Shown one piece after another: positions 25,001 to 33,200 of a stretch of 64,000 nucleotides of DNA. The notes under the pieces were generated by a model. That model searched no databases and was not told where the DNA came from. It worked only from the letters and a program-made list of their open reading frames with translations. Source of the stretch: Corbicula japonica (Eukaryota; Mollusca; Bivalvia; Venerida; Cyrenidae); contig JAZAYU010000009.1 of assembly GCA_038501625.1 (NCBI GenBank), positions 11,026,396 through 11,090,395 on the forward strand, read 5' to 3'. The stretch's first letter is position 1; every line of letters begins with the position of its first letter. The translations under genes were made by a program, and so were the position numbers.

Positions 25001-26545
25001 ATATATTATGAAGAACAAAAGTTTTGTTTGCTTGTTCTAATGTGTATAATTATTACATATGTATTTCCCTAAGATTTGATAAGAGATTAATCATTTTCCC
25101 CAAAACAGGAAAAACACGCACGAATTTCCCCTCTTGACAGGCTAGGGCCGCATCCCCAATCCCTAATAAAAAACCCTGCCAGCAGAAAAATATCATCAAA
25201 TTACTTACAAGTAGAATTTAGAAATTACATTCACATTGTATAACTTTTCTACTTTCAGCCTTTCACTCATAGCTGATAGTTAGCTATAACTGGACCATAA
25301 ATAGGGTATAAACTACTCAAAACTTTGTCAAAAATGTTCCTGCAAAAGAACTTATAAACAGATCAGAATAACACAGATTCAAAGGAAGGTAATTCTGTTA
25401 TAAGAATGACACAGGTTACAGATTAAAAGACTAATAATAATTATTCAATTAAGGATTAAATCAATATTTTATTACATTCATCAGGGTAGGGAAAACATTT
25501 GGGTTGTTTAAAATGTGTCATGTAACATCAAGTTTATATTAAACAAACCAAGTTTTTTTTATAATCATGATTTAGTTCTTATATTTACTCTCCTTAATAT
25601 TCTCAATTCTGAACAAAAAATTGGGAAGAATTTGATATTATTATCATGACCTTTTGAATGGCACTGAAGACATAGTGAATGACAGCACACGTTTTTGCAA
25701 CAACTCATGGTAAAACGTCCGTGCTCATCGATATTGCAAGACAAAAAATTTTGCAAAGTCCAATAGTTTACGTGCAGCTTATTTGTAGCCACATCCCATA
25801 TCAAATATTTTACAATTCAAACTAAAATCAGACTTTTATCACAGCATAGTGCAAGATGACTGTTAATTAACAGATATAGAGAGCAATGCAAAATAATGAA
25901 CTTTTTATAATGCTTTTTCTTCAGTGAGTTAGAAAGACTTACTTCCATAACAAATACATTTCATATTTTTACAGTTTTGATTTTCACATATCTTTGCAGT
26001 GAAAAAATTATCTCTTTACTTCATATACTGATATATGCTTTTTATCGCATGGCCAAACAGTGTAAATCCATGCTGTCTGATCAGGATCTACACTGTTTGC
26101 GTTTAGAGTCATTAGGTTATTTCTTACTAAAAACCAAATGGTATAGATCCTGATCATATAGCACACATCAATAACAACTCTACTCAGGAGGCAAGTTTTT
26201 CATAACTGAAAAGTCATCCCTGTGTATAAGTGTCAAGAAACTGCTGACTCAAGAGCTTAAATCACCATCTTGGTGCAAAAACTCCTTATTTCAATGGTAA
26301 TTATACAATTTTTGCACTAAGATGACAAAATAAAATATTGTGATAAAGCAGCAATTACCAACAATAGTAGCTCCAGCATCAATGCTATTCTCTAACAGTT
26401 CTTTCACAGCTGTAGCTAGTGTTAGGACAACCTGACCAGAGCAAATTCGGTGTACAGACTTTCTGTCAATTGCACAGATGGTGCCAGCAGTTGGATGATC
26501 AGCCTTAGGCTCTGAGTTAGTCATTTCAACGTCTTCTGATTCCAT
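6960..26545 (-). CDS. PMS2: PMS2 mismatch-repair endonuclease, N-terminal half (11 exons, 3' end off window)
   Basis: MutL homologue; in animals it pairs with MLH1 as MutL-alpha and nicks DNA during mismatch repair in the nucleus. Coding exons (high to low): 26545-26359, 23922-23836, 18082-17980, 16974-16872, 16176-16007, 13508-13430, 10299-10214, 9626-9527, 8812-8728, 8304-8225, 7032-6960. All have GT-AG borders and their phases join, giving 384 codons plus 1 nt. Visible GHKL ATPase motifs: [13 protein letters not shown] (about residues 48-60, with the catalytic Glu and Mg-binding Asn), SDNGMG (77-82) and [11 protein letters not shown] (111-121). Later come [13 protein letters not shown] and VNVTPDKRQ of the transducer domain. 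The N-terminus carries [13 protein letters not shown], diagnostic of PMS2 rather than MLH1 or PMS1. The C-terminal dimerisation/endonuclease half is not found below 6960 and presumably lies beyond position 1. Intron 2 hosts a gene on the opposite strand. Confidence 0.95.
7033..8224. other. PMS2 intron 10, no element recognised
   Basis: Contains AAACAG(A/T)(A/G)CAAT-like repeats near 7200-7310 but no identifiable transposon or gene. Confidence 0.5.
8225..8304 (-). CDS. PMS2: PMS2 coding exon 10
   Basis: Acceptor TTTTCAG, donor GTATGC. Encodes [20 protein letters not shown] then [16 protein letters not shown] is the conserved MutL transducer motif. 80 nt. Confidence 0.96.
8728..8812 (-). CDS. 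PMS2: PMS2 coding exon 9
   Basis: Acceptor TTTTTCAG, donor GTAATC. Encodes [20 protein letters not shown] then VFKITVEK. A complete MITE copy begins about 36 nt upstream of the acceptor. Confidence 0.95.
8849..9086. repeat. TTAA-MITE copy, near-complete
   Basis: TTAACCCTTTCCTCAATCG to GGAGTAATGGGTTAA. On the PMS2 strand it ends 36 nt upstream of the exon 9 acceptor. Confidence 0.85.
9236..9425. repeat. Minisatellite, ~27-bp unit, about 7 copies
   Basis: Imperfect tandem units of the form TTATAGAAATGTGACTGGTAAA in PMS2 intron 8. Confidence 0.75.
9527..9626 (-). CDS. PMS2: PMS2 coding exon 8
   Basis: Acceptor ACTTGCAG, donor GTAAGT. Encodes [20 protein letters not shown] then [13 protein letters not shown], near-invariant in PMS2. 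100 nt. Confidence 0.96.
9640..9735. repeat. Three tandem copies of ACAAATAAACAGTCTCTTATG
   Basis: Units of about 30-40 bp directly upstream (in PMS2 sense) of the exon 8 acceptor region. Confidence 0.75.
10214..10299 (-). CDS. PMS2: PMS2 coding exon 7
   Basis: Acceptor CCAG, donor GTACAG. Encodes [20 protein letters not shown] then KGNNYSVFR. Less conserved than its neighbours; accepted because its phases link exons 6 and 8. Confidence 0.85.
10474..10715. repeat. TTAA-MITE copy
   Basis: TTATCCCTTTCCTGGATAG to CTGTACAGGAATTGGTTAT, both arms well preserved. Confidence 0.8.
10959..12775 (-). mobile_element. Helitron-like element, reverse orientation, ~156-bp tandem core
   Basis: Read on the minus strand: terminal palindrome 12746-12773 (ATGCTCCCCC...GGGGGGAGCAT), a CCGT/GTCC tetranucleotide tract at about 12680-12730, then about ten ~156-bp units, closing with a small hairpin (CCGTC-TCT-GACGG) and CTCTTG|TT. 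Units between about 12040 and 12600 are almost identical. Flanking segments (10745-10810 and 13200-13395) share TTCGAGTTATC motifs, as if the element landed in an older repeat. Confidence 0.7.
13430..13508 (-). CDS. PMS2: PMS2 coding exon 6
   Basis: Acceptor TTCTACAG, donor GTTTGT. Encodes [20 protein letters not shown] followed by VFGPKQ, aligning with human IKENIGSVFGQKQ. 79 nt, phases agree on both sides. Confidence 0.9.
13622..13995. repeat. Dispersed ~370-bp repeat, copy 1
   Basis: Shares AAATATGCAT...AGGAAT, TTTAAACCAGGTTCTAGGGT and CACCCATCAGCT with copies at 32577 and 60531. No termini recognised; class unknown. Confidence 0.7.
14050..15735 (-). mobile_element. Helitron-like element, reverse orientation
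   Basis: On the minus strand it ends with the hairpin GTGTCC-TTT-GGACAC followed by ATTTCTAG|T (14050-14070 on plus). The other end has a palindrome (15702-15735) and a GGAC tract (15653-15690). The core has ~150-bp and then ~172-bp tandem units (AAAGGGCCATAACTTCTGAAC). A ~150-bp insertion with repeated GGGCATTTGTTGGGTA splits the tetranucleotide tract at 15495-15650. Confidence 0.75.
15830..15998. repeat. TTAA-MITE copy, truncated at a PMS2 splice donor
   Basis: Starts AAACCCTATACTCCATATA and stops in the second arm (GATCAGAAGGCACGGAT), about 8 nt from the exon 5 donor. Confidence 0.8.
16007..16176 (-). CDS. PMS2: PMS2 coding exon 5
   Basis: Acceptor GGTTACAG, donor GTATGT. Encodes [20 protein letters not shown], then [16 protein letters not shown] and [11 protein letters not shown]. 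170 nt. A MITE remnant begins about 8 nt inside the downstream intron. Confidence 0.96.
16872..16974 (-). CDS. PMS2: PMS2 coding exon 4
   Basis: Acceptor TTAACTTCAG, donor GTAAAA. Encodes [19 protein letters not shown] and DHNGKI, matching the human PMS2 stretch that ends FDHNGKI. 103 nt. Confidence 0.93.
17040..17245. repeat. TTAA-MITE copy
   Basis: Arms diverged; right end ATATATGGAGAAAAGGGTT. Confidence 0.7.
17255..17420. repeat. MITE-related fragment
   Basis: TTAACCCTTTTAGC followed by AACAGTGTAGACC and GGGTCTACACTGGTTG arms; a diverged relative of the main family. Confidence 0.5.
17980..18082 (-). CDS. PMS2: PMS2 coding exon 3
   Basis: Acceptor TTGTTGCAG, donor GTAAGG. Encodes [11 protein letters not shown] and [15 protein letters not shown] (motif III, ATP lid). 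103 nt. Confidence 0.95.
18646..18909. repeat. TTAA-MITE copy, complete
   Basis: TTATCCCTTTCCTCCATATA to CTATGGAGGAAAGGGTTAA. Confidence 0.85.
19471..20374 (+). CDS. TRIM-like gene exon 1 (B-boxes and coiled coil)
   Basis: ATG at 19471 ([16 protein letters not shown]), 904 nt, donor GTGAAC after ATTG. The open frame continues to 20514, but the last 46 residues are hydrophobic and unlike the family, consistent with intron read-through. Confidence 0.82.
19471..21539 (+). CDS. TRIM-like protein: two B-boxes, coiled coil, beta-propeller-like C-terminus; nested in PMS2 intron 2
   Basis: Two exons, 19471-20374 and 20716-21539, joined in phase 1 (ATTG|GTGAAC ... TTTCCAG|CT), give 575 residues. Residues ~33-75 are a B-box1-like Cys/His cluster (CDPC, CMDC, CRKC, HCKPK). 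Residues ~95-130 are a B-box2 (CQSH, CKIH, CHSC, DHKEC). There is no RING before them, so ubiquitin ligase activity is not supported. Residues ~150-300 are charged and heptad-like, a likely coiled coil. Exon 2 contains repeated blades ([48 protein letters not shown]), typical of the NHL-like propeller ends of bivalve B-box proteins. The whole gene lies antisense inside PMS2 intron 2. The 341-nt intron is largely a MITE half. If unspliced, exon 1 would read on to a stop at 20514 and lose the propeller. Exact orthology unknown. Confidence 0.85.
20531..20662. repeat. Half TTAA-MITE inside the TRIM-like gene intron
   Basis: Left half only (TTAAGCCTTTCCTCCATAAA to GATCAGAAATAACCTAA). It forms over a third of the 341-nt intron. 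Confidence 0.8.
20716..21539 (+). CDS. TRIM-like gene exon 2 (propeller-like domain)
   Basis: Begins after TTTCCAG at 20715. Reads [20 protein letters not shown] and then [20 protein letters not shown], ending NIKKIMY and TAA at 21537-21539. The frame matches exon 1. A possible AATAAA lies at about 22086. Confidence 0.8.
22208..22350 (-). repeat. tRNA-derived SINE, copy 1
   Basis: On the minus strand: an A-box-like TAGCTCAGTTGG and a degenerate B-box about 35 nt later, then a shared tail (CTTTCTCACCCTGTGACA). It is not a tRNA gene: no acceptor stem. The open frame through it on the plus strand is a shadow. Confidence 0.65.
22440..23333. mobile_element. CAGGG-ended DNA transposon, 5-bp TSD, copy A
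   Basis: Termini CAGGGCTTTTTCAG / CTGAAAAAGCCCTG, flanked by ACCAT on both sides. 894 bp, no transposase frame. Probably hAT-like of the group making 5-bp duplications (inference). Confidence 0.75.
23367..23505 (-). repeat. tRNA-derived SINE, copy 2
   Basis: About 120 bp matching copy 1 (TGTCACAGGGTGAGAAAGAA ... CACATCTTCTCCCCAGA). Both copies lie in PMS2 intron 2. Confidence 0.65.
23637..23771. repeat. Palindromic MITE (GATTTGAGACTGG family), copy 1
   Basis: Near-perfect ~65-bp inverted arms running from AAGGTTATAAAGCTGAG through TCTCAAATCTCAAGCATCTG to a centre GCGACTGGTCGC. Could fold into a long hairpin. Confidence 0.85.
23836..23922 (-). CDS. PMS2: PMS2 coding exon 2
   Basis: Acceptor CTTACAG, donor GTAAGT. 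Encodes [20 protein letters not shown], ATPase motif II. 87 nt, phase 1 in and phase 1 out. Confidence 0.95.
24027..24257. repeat. TTAA-MITE copy
   Basis: TTAACCTATACGCCATGG to ATATATGGAGTAAAGGG. Confidence 0.75.
24311..25178. mobile_element. CAGGG-ended DNA transposon, 5-bp TSD, copy B
   Basis: Termini CAGGGTTTTTTTT / AAAAAACCCTG, flanked by CCAGC on both sides. 868 bp, non-coding, in PMS2 intron 1. Confidence 0.75.
25184..26029. other. PMS2 intron 1 sequence, nothing recognised
   Basis: A small Cys-rich open frame at 25565-25804 (minus) has no family match I recognise and no splice support. Confidence 0.4.
26030..26170. repeat. TTAA-MITE fragment
   Basis: Decayed copy: ATCCATGCTGTCTGATCAGG and TAGATCCTGATCATATAG arms. 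Confidence 0.55.
26359..26545 (-). CDS. PMS2: PMS2 coding exon 1
   Basis: Starts at the ATG read from 26545 and encodes [13 protein letters not shown], then the conserved [15 protein letters not shown] and [12 protein letters not shown] (ATPase motif I). Ends GTTG|GTAATT with one base of a split Asp codon, completed by exon 2. Confidence 0.95.
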
Positions 26546-28505
26546 TTTTACTGTTGTCTTTATCTAAAGGAAATGAGAAACAATTGCAAATAACTGAAGG
26601 AAATTTTCTAACTGCTCTGCAGGGTTACCTTTTTACTGGAAACTTGGCAATATGATTTTTACAATATACATTTTTATCATACTTAATACTTCAAGTTTAT
26701 GCTTTTCTATTATATCAAATAATTTGATATACACAGAAAACCACGCATCTATAAGAGCTGTTTCGTTGCTAGGGAAGGGGCCCATGCCCTTAAATGTTTG
26801 GAAAAATTTGACAGTTCCTTAAATGGGGACTGGTTAATTCTTGTCAGATTTTGCATGCTTTGAGAGCAATTTTAGAGGCCATGTGCCTGAACTTAGTGTT
26901 AAAGATGTACCAAACTTAGATTTGATTACATAGTCCTAAGCTTTCTGATTATGTCCATATATAATATTTACATTAGCATTTACATCACTCTATTCAAATT
27001 GTAACAGGGAGGCATCAAGGGATGCAGAAAAATTATTAGGTGTTTTTAAGAATTTGTAATTTCAAAAATACACCGCGGTCTCTTTAAAATGTGGTTTAGC
27101 GAGTTCATCATTGCTAATGAGTTAACAAGTAAATCGCATTATATAATATTTTCAAAAAAATTCGGTAAATGTTCTGATATCCCCGCCCAAAAATCCGTGA
27201 ATTTCCTCCTTGAATGTCTCCCCAAATTCTGATTTTTTTCGATCTAGTCTGAACATAACCTTAAATGTCCGAAATCAGCTTATCCGAATAACTTACTACT
27301 TACGTTAAACTGATTTTAAAAAGACGACATCATTAAGAATCTAACAATATTAAAGACGTGAATTTCTTTATCTGAACATTTTCATTGGAACTCCTATCTT
27401 TCAATTTAAGGACTTGTATTCATTATAAAACTGCAATGGAAATATCTTGGACTACTCCCGCAATTATTTACGGTGTTCCATTAAAAATGCTACCTGTGAA
27501 GATAAAATACGTCACCTTGGAAGAAAGAATAATTTTTGTAGAACTGTTTACTTTTGCAGGAATCGAGGTGAAGGTAAGAGTTTTGCTGTATAAAATTTTC
27601 TAAAATAAGTTCCAACCTTGAATGGAATGAATAACTTAGCGCTAAGAGGGAGTCATTGTAGAATTCAGCCCATGGGCCATGGTCAAAAGCAGCTGACACA
27701 GAACTTTATGCTTATGTAAAGTATCTTGCAATAAATGCTCACCTCAAAATATCAGAAAAGAAAATTGCATTTAAAAAGTTTAAAGTATGATCCGGAATAA
27801 AATATGACACTCTTATAACATATTGTCTAGGATATTTTTTACTGGAGAAAAAGCCAGGAATAAAAATGAACAGACAGTATCTAACGGCATCGTAAGACAA
27901 CTTCTAACAGCCCAACTGTGGGATTCAACAACATATTTAACATGTCAGAGAATTGGAATTGGATCATGATTATAACAAATGAAACGTAGTTAAAGTGTAC
28001 ATGATGTACAATGAACAATAAGATCAACACAATAAATGATGTTGAACACTGATGAATTAAAATTGTTTATTAATTGGCAGAGTTGCATAATTATCCAAAT
28101 ATAGTTACAGAAAGCATAAGCAACTTGTATCAGGCATTTGTAAATTACTTTCAGCAGGATAGAAAGTGCAGTGGGGCGGGGGAGGTAAAATATCCCAAAG
28201 GGAAGTTACTATGATACTATGATTTTAACTCCACAATATCAGGATGAATTAAAGTATAATTTGATTATGAAATACTTGTCACTTTCAATGAACACCCACT
28301 CCAGCACAATTATGAATCCAAATGAATAGTTACTCCCTGTTGGTACATAGTAGTGTCTTTTTAGCTAATATTCTAAAATTGTTATATTCTATAAGCTTGA
28401 TTTAAGTTTTTAAGCATATTACATTAAATTTTTCCTTCTTTTGCAGTAGACATGTGTGTGTAGTGGGTAAGCCAGATTTCTGTGTGAAGTTACTGCAGAA
28501 GGTTC
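26546..28505. promoter_or_regulatory. Divergent region between PMS2 and SLC25A19
   Basis: About 2 kb between two start codons pointing apart. It must hold both promoters and at least one non-coding 5' exon of SLC25A19 (acceptor at 28446). A small open frame at 27385-27603 ends near GAAGGTAAGAG, a possible 5' UTR donor. No TATA box or other element can be assigned with confidence. Confidence 0.4.
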
Positions 28506-28628
28506 ATGGTTGGATATAATCCAGATGTGAAGCTGACAGATAAGGACTATGTTACAGCTGGTGCTATAAGCAATGCCGTGACAAGGGCAGTAACTCAACC
28601 GTTTGATGTCCTGAAGATTAGGTTTCAG
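28506..28628 (+). CDS. SLC25A19: SLC25A19 coding exon 1
   Basis: ATG at 28506; MVGYNPDVKLTDKDYV ... QPFDVLKIRFQ, donor GTAGAT. 41 codons, phase 0. A palindromic MITE starts 31 nt downstream. Confidence 0.95.
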
Positions 28629-30186
28629 GTAGATCTTAGGCTTATTACTACAGTGCCTAAGGTTATAAAACTGAGCATGGAAACCAGTCTCAAATCTCAA
28701 GCATCTGATTCGCTGAAATGGCGGCATTTCAGCCAATCATATGCTTGAGATTTGAGACTGGTTTCCAATATCAGTTTTATAACCTTCAGCCCAGATTTTC
28801 ATTTATGTTTGTTCTTCTACACTTCAATGTAAACATTGGTAAACTCAGGTTACAAATTCTACCATGTTCATTTTATACCTCTGAAGGATATATTTAAGCA
28901 TATTAAACTTAAAAATGTGTATGAATTTAATATCTGTATAATAAGAGGTTATTAACCGGTGTTCAAGGGCCGGGAGGTGATATTGGCCCGGAAGAGCAAT
29001 ATTGGCCCGAGAGCTTTAGCTCGAGGGCCTATGTTGCTCTGCCGGGCCGATATCACCTTCCGGCCCTTGAACACCCATTTATAACCATTTTATTACATGT
29101 GCCGGGCTGATATCAAAGTCTGCCATTTTCATGCTCTTTAATTCATAAATGAACTGAGCACTTGTCTATTCGTTAATTAACTACGTCATGATGAATGCTT
29201 TCGCTACTACGTCATTAAGAGTTTTGTGACGTAATTAAAGATTGTTTACATTTTCAAACTGCAACAGAGGAAGTTGCTGTCAGTTGATTTTTTAATATTT
29301 ATTTGGTTTTAAGTGATTATGTCTTCGAACGATTTGATAAAATTGTGCTGGATATGAGATTGAGAAAATTTGAGTTCTGGAAGTATTTTACAGCGGTATG
29401 GGTATGTAAAGGCTGTTATTTGTGAGTGTTTTATTCTCATAACGCTGCTGGGAGCTTCAATTCAACAAAAACACAATGAAGCATATCTTTTTCAAAGAAT
29501 AATAGGCATAAAGCCTAAAGAAAATATGAAGGAACATGATTCTGGAAATACAGTGCTTTTTGTTCTTGGTTGTCCCCAGGTATGTACAATTTCTCCATGT
29601 TTCTCTTGTCATTTTGTCGCTCTTAGAAATATGTCTCATGTAAGCATGCAAGTTCTTTTTATGCCCCCGAAGGGAGGCATATAGTAATCGGACTGTCCGT
29701 CCGTCCGTCCTAACGTCTGTCCGTCCGAAATAATCTTGTCCTCGCTTCTCCTCTGAAACCGCTTGAGGGATTTCTTTGAAACTTCACAGGAATGTTTGTC
29801 ACCAAGCCTAGTTGTGCATGTCGTCAGGAATTTCTGCTCCGATTATTTTTGGCTGAGTTATGGCCCTTTGAAGCAAAATCTTGTCCTCGCTTCTTCTCCC
29901 AAACCGCTTGAGGGATTTCATTGAAACTTCACAGGAGTGTTTGTCACCAAGCATAGATGTGCATATCCGAAGGAATTTCTGATCGGATTATTTTTGGCCG
30001 AGTTATGGACCTTTTTACCTAACCCTAACCCTAAACCTTAACCCTAAACCCTAACCCTAACGTAAACTGAAATCGCTTGAGGGATTTCATTGAAACTTCA
30101 CAGGAGTGTTTGTCACCAAGACTTGTTATGCATATCCAAAGGAATTTCTGATCGGATTATTTTTGGCTGAGTTATGGGCCTTTTTA

Positions 30187-30222
<36 letters not shown>

Positions 30223-33200
30223 GGTAAATTTTGTTAACGCAATAGAGGTAACATTTTTTTGTCCGATTGTCATGAAATTTGGTCAGGATGTTTGTCCCAA
30301 TGATTTCTTGGACGAGTTTTAATATGGGTCATCAGGGTCCAAAAACTAGGTCACTGTTACTAAAAATAGAATTTTCTTGTTAACACTCTAGCGGTCACAT
30401 TTTTGCTCCGATTGTCATGAAACTTGGTCTGGATGTTTGTCCCAATGAATTCTCGGACGAGTTCGAATAAGGTTCATCCTGGTCCAAAAACTAGGTCACT
30501 GTTACTATAAATAGAATTTTCTTGTTAAAACTCTAGAGGTCACATTTTTGCTCCGAATTATCATGAAACTTGGTCAGGATATTTGTCCCATTTATTTCTA
30601 GGCCGAGTATGAATATGGGTCACCTGATCCCAAAAACTAGGTCACTGTTACTATAAATAGAATTTTTTTGTAAACACTCTAGCAGTCACATTTTTGCTCC
30701 AATTATCATGAAACTTGGTCAGGATATTTGTCCCATTTATTTCTAGGCCGAGTTTGAATATGGGTCACCTGGGTCCAAAAACTAGGTAACTGTTACTATA
30801 AATAGAATTTTCTTGTTAACACTCTAGCGGTCACATTTTTGTTCTGATTGTCATGACACTTGGTCAGGATGTTTGTCCCAATGATTTCTCGGACGAGTTT
30901 GAATATGGGTCATCTGGGTCCCAAAACTAGGTCACTGTTACTTAAAATAGAATTTTCTTGTTAACACTCTAGAGGTCACATTTTTGCTCCGATTGTCATG
31001 AAACTTCGTCAGGATGTTTGTCCTAATGATTTGTCAGACAAGTTCGAATATGGGTCATCTGGGTCCAAAAACTAGATCACTGTTACTAAAAATAGAATTT
31101 TTTTGTTTACACTATAGTGGTCACAATTTTACTCTCAGATTGTAAAGAAACTTGGTCAGGACATATGTCCCAGTTATTAATTGGTTGAGTTTGAATATGG
31201 GTCACCTGGGTTCAAAAACTAGGTCACTGTTACTATAAATAGAAAAATCTTGTCCATGCTGTAAATTTGTTATTTCTCATTGGATTTTAAAATAACTTGG
31301 CTCAAATGTTTACCATGACAAGGTGTACTTTCGCGTACAATACCCATGCCTGTTGGTCCAAGGTCAAGGTCACTGTTACTAAAAATAACATTTTCTTGTC
31401 TTGGCTGTTAATTCCTAATGAATGAAGTGATTTCAAAATAACTTTACAAAAATATTCACCATGACAAAGGGATGTGTTGCTTACAATACCCATGCCTGTA
31501 GGTCAAAGGTCAAGGTCACTGTTACGAAAAATAGCATTTTCTTTTCCAAGCTGTAGATTTGTTGTTTCTTATTGGATTTTAAAATAACTTGATGTAAATG
31601 TTCACCATATCGAGACGTTGCACTCAGGTGAGTGATAAAGGGCCATCATGGACCTCTTGTTCATATTAATATTTAACTTTATTTAACTATATATTTACTA
31701 CAGACTTGAAACATAATTATGATCCTGACATCTTTCACATTATATGCATGCAGTATGCTTCGTCTTCCACAAGCATATTTTTCATTACATATGTTTATTT
31801 ATTACATATGTATACCTATTTGATTTCAAGCTGCATTTCGGGGGCATATGTCAATTCCAGTGACAGCTCTTGTTTAAATATGCTACTTCTTGCATCTAGC
31901 TCCAAAAGACTTGAATGGGACTCGATCGATTCAATTGTCTCCATCTTGAAATTTAAAAGTTCAATCCTGTATCAATGGTTACCATGTGCAAAAAATCGTG
32001 ATACGGGATTTCTGCCCGCGATATCAGGTTTTCGGCCCATGATATCAGGTTTTCGGCCCGCCCTTTATTATGCAAAGTACCCGGGCATTTTGGTCATTAT
32101 TTGTTACTATATTTAGTAACACATGTAATAATGTAGAATACTATGCTATACTTTTATTTGTGCTATTGTTGTGGCATTGACTGTAAAAATCAACTTTCTA
32201 TAGAATTGATCATCACTTCAATATAACACCATATTTTTACTGATCCAGCTCCAAATTGAGCCTTTAAAAAAGACAAGCTCGTCGTCCAAGTATCATAGCA
32301 TCTATCAGGCAGCCAGGTGTATTGTTCGGGAGGAAGGATACAAAGCCCTCTGGAAGGGACATGTTCCTGCTCAGTTCCTGTCTATATCATATGGTGTAAT
32401 TCAAGTAAGACCTTTATTACATATAGATCTAGAAACTGAGTACTTATTAAGCTGTGATGTTGTGAAAGCTGAAGGATACATTAAACATTGTAGATGTGGA
32501 GTTTAAAATGTTCAAAATTTAGAACAGAAATTTACTCTGATTCAGTTTAACTTGCAACTAGTTGTATAAAAGTGTAATATGCATATCAGGAATGACCACA
32601 TCCAGCAGACACAGCCTCCCAACAGTAAGAAAGTCGAGTGGAGAAGAGAGCATGGCTTTACAATAATATGATTCAAAGTAGATGCCACAAACAATCAAAG
32701 AAAGTGAGAACTTGAGGGGTTACTGCCTTGGAACGGTCAGGGGCAAAATAATTTGCCACTTGGGGTTTAAACCAGGTTCTAGGGTGCACCAACCTCACAC
32801 TTGCCCAAACAGGCTCTCATATGAACAAACAAGTACAAGATGTCTTGGTGAAATAATTCCAACCCACCCATCAGCTTAACAATGTTGCATGCAAAAGCAC
32901 ACAAACATACAAAACACAAGAAGCTTATAGCATTGTAAAGCAAAAGGGCTTTATGATCTTACTGAGCCAGATCACCTGGAGTCAAATCAGCAAGAACACA
33001 ATTGCATGGATAAAAAAAATTAATCAAGCTTTTAGGTTCTTTTATAAGATTTCCCCATAAACCTTTATAAACTCTTCAGCCCCTGCCACCGTTGTGCAAC
33101 CAAAGAGGTAAGCATAATGAACAACTGTAGATGAGTAAACCCCCAGGCATGCAGAGAGCTGTAGAATTTCATGTTCTTGTTGAATTTACATAAGGTTTTT

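Noticed and set aside
25565..25804. Cys-rich 79-residue frame in PMS2 intron 1
   Set aside because: No recognisable domain spacing, start context or splice partners.
31706..32116. 136-residue plus-strand frame
   Set aside because: Overlaps repeat-derived sequence with duplicated ATATCAGGTTTTCGGCCC; no protein-like composition beyond chance.
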